From NCBI RefSeq assembly GCF_037893015.1, contig NC_133658.1, positions 634,704,107 through 634,768,106 on the forward strand: a stretch of DNA of 64,000 nucleotides. Direction: 5' to 3'. Both the position numbers and the translations under genes were made by a program. This stretch comes from Macrotis lagotis (lineage: Eukaryota; Chordata; Mammalia; Peramelemorphia; Peramelidae). Positions 57,839 to 64,000 of the stretch are shown here, piece by piece. Numbering within the stretch: position 1 is the first letter of the stretch; each line of letters begins with the position of its first letter. The notes below the pieces were generated by a model. The model made no database searches. It saw only the letters and a list, made by a program, of their open reading frames with translations, and was not told the origin of the DNA.

Positions 57839-59184
57839 GTAAGAAAAACCTGGCAGAGGAGTTAGGATAGCCATTACCATTTGAAAAGAAGCAATCATAA
57901 GGCCACTGCTGAGCCTATTGTCCACTAAAAATGCTGATTTGCAGTCAGTGAGTGAAAGAGTGGAACCATCACTAAATAAAACCTTGTGCAAGGTAACTCC
58001 CCCTTGGTGGCTTTTTAATGTTGGGTAACGGTTTTTATATACCTTAAATCCTACATTTACTATCATTATAACATTGTTATTGGTCGTGAATGTCCATTCT
58101 TGTTAAAAAATAAAAAAGAAAACACAACCACGTATTGAGAAAGTGGTAGGTGGATTGCAGGCTAACTGCTAGTTGATAGGCTAATGCTGACTATCAGTTG
58201 TATCATATTTTTCTTATTCTTTTTCCCTTTGTACAACATCACAATTTTCCTCTTGTCACCCTTTGCACCTTGTCACCCCCCCCCCCTTTACTGGATTGAT
58301 TTGCTATTGGGTTTTCTCATTTTTATTTACATTCCATTTGATAAATGTGAGTTTATTTCTTTAACTTTTCTACATTTAATCTATTGGGAGTAGTTGGAAT
58401 GAAAAAAAATTGCACACTCAATCCATAATTTGCTACACACATGCTATCACCTCTGTGTGTTCTGTTACTTAATCTGTATGCACTAGTAAAAGAGAGCGGT
58501 GGAGTTAAAAGACAATGGATCAGTAAATAAATGGTATTCTAACTTATCCATTCTTTTTGTGTAGGAAGGTTTGAAAATCTAGATTCATTTTGGCTTTTTT
58601 TGTTTCCTACATCTTTTCCATCTTAAAAATCATCAGATGGAAAAATTCAGATATAGTATAAAGTCAAGTGTGGGCATGTTCATTAATCTAAAAACCAGGT
58701 TAGCATTAGTAAGGGATGCACAGGGCCCTTCTGTATTGGGATATGTAAATAAGGTATGTCTTTTTCTCAGAAATATCTATCAGCCCTCAGTTGCAGGTTT
58801 ATATCTGGTTTTACAATGAAGAGCTACAATGAAATTATAGTTTTAGAAACACCTTCATCTTCATTCTATCTTAAAATATGTCTTCATTCAAGAGTGCTTA
58901 AAGACATAGCCCTCAAAAGCCAGAGACATCACTTTTGAGGAAATTCTGTTGTTTTGACCCACTCATGACCTCATACACTAAATCTCCATAAGGTCAATCA
59001 AGTACCCATTCATTTACTGATGTCCTAAGGCTTTGCATTCGAAATAAGGGATGGGAAGGGGAGAAGAAGCTTTTATTTCCCACCTTGCACTAGCATAATC
59101 TGTAAAATATGTAACTATACAAATTTGTTTGTACATATTTATATGCTTGTTATAAAGCAAACAAACATGTGTGTGTATACATGC
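57839..59184. other. Unique AT-rich sequence
   Basis: 57.84-58.1 kb is high-complexity and repeat-free. A C11 run lies near 58277. No gene or named repeat. Confidence 0.3.
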
Positions 59185-59500
59185 ATGATGATGATGTTTA
59201 TCCTCCATTCTCAAAGAAGACCGTGACATAGGAAGGTAATAGCATGAGAAGCACGTATGTTGAATTTGAGTGAGGGGGGGCTGCTTAGTCACCAGCCTCA
59301 CTTTCTCCTCTAGAGCCATCTGGATCCAGTAGCCAGATATGGATCAAGACAACCTGAGATAACCCTGGATGCAAGGCAATTAGGGTTGTGACTTGCTCAA
59401 GATCACATAGCTAGTAAGTATGAAGTATCTGACACCGGATTTTAACTCATGTCCTCCTGACTGCAAAGCCAATATTCTATTCACTGCCACCCAGTTACTC
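59185..59500 (-). mobile_element. Long marsupial CORE-SINE, minus strand
   Basis: 'ccattctcaaagaagaccgt', 'tcaccagcctcactttctcc', 'tagagccatctggatccagt', 'ctggatgcaaggcaattagg', 'atcacatagctagtaagtat' and 'tcctcctgactgcaaagcc'. Near full-length copy of a distinct SINE family with a unique 5' part joined to the CORE. Confidence 0.85.
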
Positions 59501-59756
59501 TATGTATAAAAAAGATACACACACATACATACACAGATGTGTGTTTGTATGTACATATATATGTATGTATGATAGGTATATATACCCTTGTTGAAGTATC
59601 TGAAAAGAGTTAAATACAAAATTTCCATTAAAACTGGAGTTTTTCTATGTTCTGATGTAGGATTTTGGTTTTTCTAAAATTTTCAAATAATGTCAAGACA
59701 AGTTGCGAGGAAATAAATTCATTGGTTCCTGCTTTTGGCATTCTTAATAGAGATTC

Positions 59757-59851
59757 CTTTCCTTTCCTTTCCTTCCTTCCTTCCTTCCTTCCTTCCTTCC
59801 TTCCTTCCTTCCTTCCTTCCTTCCTTCCTTCCTTCCTTCCTTCCTTCCTTC
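59757..59851 (+). repeat. (CCTT)n tetranucleotide array
   Basis: About 95 bases of CCTT units, nearly perfect. It yields Phe-Leu-Pro-Ser and Lys-Glu-Gly-Arg repeat frames on the two strands, which are artefacts. Confidence 0.97.
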
Positions 59852-61930
59852 CCTGCCTCCCCCTTTCTCTTTCTTTATTCTCTCTATTCTTCTTTCTTTC
59901 TTTTTCCCTCCAACTTTCTCACAACAGTTTTCCTTGAACATGTTTGCCTTGATAAATGAGAAAGAATAAAAAAGAGGTTATGAAAAACAAACATCCTAAT
60001 GAGAGGGAATCAGAGATGATCTGGACTTAGATTCTATCTGTAGAATCGAAGGCAGTAAGTGGTAACTCTGTATCAAAAAATCACACACAGCAGGAGGTGT
60101 TCGTCTCCCAGGTAATGGGTAAATGACGAGCAGATGAACTGTCCTCATATTGATTTAAGCATTTTTTTTCTTGCTAGTCACAATTAACTTTGATTTGTTT
60201 TTACTTTCCTCTTCTAGGTTTGCATTTAAAGCACCCTCAGAGCACTAATTGTATAAATTTCTAGTTACTGTACATTCTCTTGCTAAAGAGGTAATAAATG
60301 AAGGGGAAGGAATTATTTGAGATTCTAAGCAGGGATCCTTAATGCTTTTCTAACTGACTAGAATTGTTTTAGAAACTGATCTGGAGCAAGAAACTTTCAC
60401 TAAAAATTAAGTGGCTCCTAGGAATGTACTTTCTGAATATTTCTTTTCACTGAATAATTTTACAGGACTATCTAAGAATTCAAAAGTCAAATTGAATTTC
60501 ATATATAAGTTGCTTCTTGATGAATATTGAGTATGAATTTTAAAAAATATTTCCTAGGAGGTTCTTAAAATAAACAGTTAACTAAAATTTAGGAAGGATC
60601 CGTTAGAATATTTAGAAATGAAATTTCAGCCCTCTACCTTATTACTATGGCCCATATTCAATATACAAATTACAATAGAAGCTTTATAGATAGATATTGT
60701 AGTTAGTTGAAACAAAATAATTAAGACAACAAATTCTAATAAAAGACAGTTGAACAAAACCATATGTAAAATACAAGCTAAGTCACAAAGCAATTTATTG
60801 AAATGCTCTGATTACACTAGAAGTTCTAGAGCCTTTCAACAGCCCAAATGAGTCCTTCTGTTCCAGAACATTGACTTCATCTCTTTATTTTATTGAGCAG
60901 CCCTTCCCTGTCAGACTCTGAAGATGGTGCTCTGATCAGATAAAAAGCACTTACAACCATGTGTTTGAATGTATAATTTATTTATTTATAATTTATGAAT
61001 AATAATTTATAAATCATTTTAATTTTTCTCTGTCAGACTAGAGAGGATGCCTGATTTCCCTCTCCTTTGAAAAGAAACCAAAGGGCTTGTTAACTTCTTA
61101 ATGTTCCGTTTGATTGTCCTCATCCTGTTCCCAGAAATGGAGCAAACCATGACTTGTCACTCAAGTAACATAGAGATCTCTTTCTGAATAATGTGATAGT
61201 GATTGCAAGAAGTAGGCTGAATAGTTTATCTACGTCCATCAAGCTCTTACTGGAAGATCTACTGGGTATTTGTGGAAGGCAGAGGGAAGTAATGGGAAAC
61301 TGCTTGATAAAATTAGGGGGTTTACAATTGTTTAGTAAAGTAAAATATACTCTTTTAGGTCTAGTATTATAACAACTTTAAATCATATACTAAAACTCTT
61401 GAAAAAGTCATCCTTTGAGAACCTGTTATGTCAGCAGAGAATACACTTTTATGTTTCTTCTCAATATGATACGTGAGGAAGAAGAAATAGCATTGAACAA
61501 ACAAAAAAGATTTAAGGATCAAGTGGGTTACCCCTCATAGACCCAGAGTAGGTCTGTATGAGAGGTGTCATCATTTGTTTTTATATTAAGGATGGACTCT
61601 CAGGAAAAAATACCAAACATTTGGGAAGAAATCATAAGCTTCATTTTTTTTTCCAAAAAGGCAACTGAGAAAATTTGCCTAACTGCTTTTTTTTAATACA
61701 AAATTTTTAAAAACACATTGTAAAGGTATAATTAATAAATATGTGGGGAGGAAATAAATAGGCTTTCATGACTGACATTCTACAATGGACCACATCTTCA
61801 TAGTCTTTATGTCTTTTTATCTTTATATACTTGATAAAAAAGTAGAGAGGCCCTATGTGCTATTAATAATTTTTTTTTGTAGAGCTTAAAGACTATATAT
61901 GAATGAATGAATGAATGAGTGAATGGAGGA
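59852..61930. other. AT-rich unique desert
   Basis: About 2 kb with no recognised gene or element. TGAATGAA units appear at about 61900-61917. Confidence 0.35.
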
Positions 61931-62002
61931 GCATTAAGTGAGGCATAAAACAAGAAGATATGAATGAATGAGTGAACCATTTATTTGGTGCACTGTGCTA
62001 GG

Positions 62003-62045
<43 letters not shown>

Positions 62046-62165
62046 TGTATGTGTGTATGGATATTATATTCATATATGTATAAAGACAAAAGAGTCCCTG
62101 TTCTCAAAGAGATCATATCATATTGGGGGAGATAGCATATATGGAAGGTTTCAGTTCCAAGTAGA
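61931..62165 (-). mobile_element. L2 3' end with (TG)n array
   Basis: 'accatttatttggtgcactg', 'tgctaggtactg', then a TG array (62006-62042), then 'gacaaaagagtccctgttct' and 'caaagagatcatatcat'. The array has expanded within the element. Confidence 0.78.
62006..62042 (+). repeat. (TG)n microsatellite inside L2
   Basis: TG array of 37 bases. Confidence 0.96.
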
Positions 62166-63059
62166 ACAGCATGATCACTCAAGGTGGTTGTCTGTATCAT
62201 ATAGGATGTCCAGTGGAGGGTACATCAAGAACAGGACTTTTTTATAACTGGTAAGATCCTACTAATTTTCATATTTGTACTGATTGCATATTACTGACTC
62301 TCCTAAATGCTATCTATAATAATCATGCATAGGAGTTTGGTCAAGCTAGCCATTTGTGAAAAATTGAATGGAGGAAGCCTGTTTTCAATAGTGTAATATA
62401 CTGTTGAATGGACTATCCACAGTGGTGGTGCATCAGTAGATATATCTTGGCTACACACTGCTTATGAACAATGAACTGACACTTGGATTTAATAGGAGGA
62501 AAGTGATCTGTATTGTCTTTGGGAAGTTGTGTAGTTCTTTTAATGAGCCTAATATTTTCCCTAAAGCAAAAGTCCATCTTTTTGGCTGAAAGTTGGAGAA
62601 TATCACAGCTTCCAAAGAAGTAAATCTGTATAGTTCATATAAAGGGCAATGGCGAGTCACATGGTGGGTGTGACTGGCCTACAATATATTGTCTTATAAG
62701 AACTGCAAGAGAAGTGAAAAAGATATTATCAGAGAGATATAGAAGCAGAAGGAGACAGTCTTTTAAGTAATAGAAACAAAGGATAACTGATGAAAAGTTT
62801 GTATGGTTCCTTGATATCTACACAGTACCCTCCTCTTCTATGAAAGAATAATGGCGGGGGTGGGGCATTGACAAGAGTGGAACAATCTGAACTGTTGAGA
62901 CAACAATTTACATTGTTGAGGACAGAGGTCCACTAAAGTCAGTTTCAGACTTTCCATAACCACCATTGTGGTACATAAGTTTTCTTTGGCGCCCTCCACT
63001 TTCCATTTGGAGACCTTTTTTTTTCTTTATTTCCTCCTCATACAGTCTAATTCTTTTAT
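62166..63059. other. Unassigned sequence
   Basis: Has the look of an old interspersed element but I cannot place it in a family. The 69-codon minus frame at 62660-62451 has no secure match. Confidence 0.3.
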
Positions 63060-63480
63060 TTAGTGGGGTCTCTCAGTCAATAGTCAATCAACAAGCATTT
63101 ATTAAGTTCATGGTAGGCTATGAGTCAAGCACACTGAGGATATGAAGAAAGGAAAACAAATGAGCAAACCATAGTTCTGTCTTCAAGGAACTGAGTTCTA
63201 ACTCAGGAGACAATATAAAAACATCTATGTGTGTATAAAAGATATAAAGAGAAGAAGAAAAGTTTTCAAAGGGAAGACAGTAGCCATAAGGGTGGTGAGA
63301 TAGCAGGTCCTCTAGCAGAAGGCAGGATTTTAGATGAGTTTTGAAGGAAGCCAGAGGTGAAGCGGAAGACAGCATTTGAGACATGGGTGTAGCCAGTATA
63401 AAAATATGGAGTTGGGAGATGAAGTATTATTTTTGAGGTATAAACACAGTCCCAGAGAAAAATGAACAATTGAGCCCCTC
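63060..63480 (-). mobile_element. L2 LINE 3' part, minus strand
   Basis: 'caatcaacaagcatttatta', 'gtcttcaaggaactgagttc', 'aagggtggtgagatagcagg' and 'ttttgaaggaagccagaggt' in reversed L2 order. The 88- and 67-codon minus frames here are relics of it. Confidence 0.78.
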
Positions 63481-64000
63481 AGGAAGAAATCCAAAGTTTG
63501 GGATAAGAGGGAATATTACAAGCTGCTCCTAATTGCAACACTCTTTACTATGGGCTGTACTGTTTATTGGGAGAATGCTTTCCTTTGGTTAGAACATAAA
63601 CTCCTTGAGGTGTCTATGACACCTACTAGGTATTTTAGAAATACTTGATTGATTTTTATCTCATTTCTAATTATTTCTTATCAATTCAGTAAATCATAAC
63701 TCAATGCCTTAAGATTAGCCCTTCATTTAAATTGACTCATGGGATTTATTCAGCCAAGATGACTGAGAAAAGTCAGAGACATGTGAGTTCTTTTACATTC
63801 CCCTTCAAATAACTTTATATGTCTCAAAACAAATTCTTGAGTGGAAAGACCCAAAAAAGGACAGTGTGAAATAATTTTCTAGTTCAAGACAATTTAGAAG
63901 ATGAGCAGGAAAGATCTGTTGAACAGGGTAAGAATAGAGCACTGTCCAGTGCAGGCTACTTAACAAAGGCCATGCCCCAGAAAACAAACAGCAGTCCCTG
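63481..64000. other. Unique sequence with a short L2 3' end
   Basis: 'agaacataaactccttgagg' near 63.59 kb is a plus-strand L2 terminus. The remainder is unique. Confidence 0.4.

Noticed and set aside
59665..59959. FLPS-repeat and KEGR-repeat frames
   Set aside because: Direct translation of the CCTT array.
1..64000. CRISPR arrays, operons, riboswitches, phage or plasmid modules
   Set aside because: The tandem repeats are microsatellites without spacer structure. Repeat content and AT-rich deserts show a mammalian chromosome, so prokaryotic features are not expected and none were seen.

Overview
The window reads as a mammalian nuclear genome, almost certainly a marsupial. The evidence is the repeat content. 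There are many copies of a tRNA-headed CORE-SINE of the marsupial WSINE1/MAR1 type, on both strands. Its marks are a box A TGGCRCAGTGG, a box B GTTCAAATCC, a core reading 'cacttaataattacctagctg' and a tail of 'aaaaactaaaaa' type. There are also second-type SINEs ending in 'catgactgaaatgactcaacaac', MIR copies, long decayed L2 LINEs, and 5'-truncated L1 3' ends of marsupial form. No bacterial, viral or organellar gene organisation is present. The species cannot be fixed from the sequence alone.

Layout. (1) About 1-6.4 kb is the only CpG-retaining, GC-richer part. It holds long purine/pyrimidine tracts, inverted CA/GT microsatellites, a G-run cluster and homeodomain-motif-rich unique sequence. 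At 1.79 kb there is a candidate coding-exon end with a strong minus-strand splice donor. This looks like promoter-proximal sequence of a gene lying to the left on the minus strand. (2) About 6.4-30 kb is AT-rich intergenic or intronic sequence with MIR, L2, SINE and L1 insertions, several with clear target-site duplications (TSDs). (3) About 30-34 kb is dominated by decayed L2: a roughly 2-kb minus-strand copy with recognisable reverse-transcriptase motifs, then a plus-strand copy. (4) About 34-49 kb is AT-rich with scattered SINE/MIR/L2. It includes a 7SL (SRP) RNA pseudogene joined directly to an L2 3' end at 43.13-43.61 kb. (5) About 49-54 kb is a second L2-rich block with embedded microsatellites and nested SINEs. 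(6) About 54-64 kb is mostly unique AT-rich DNA with one SINE, a (CCTT)n tract, L2 fragments and a small cluster of splice-like signals at 57.6-57.8 kb.

No complete protein-coding gene can be supported. The open reading frames of 60-165 codons are microsatellite translations, L2/L1 relics or chance frames. The longest (165 codons, minus strand, 19050-19547) lies within a decayed L2. The best candidates for something unusual are the 7SL-L2 adjacency, which has the form of a template-switch chimeric retroposon, and the CpG-rich left end. I found no evidence of a new multi-gene system.
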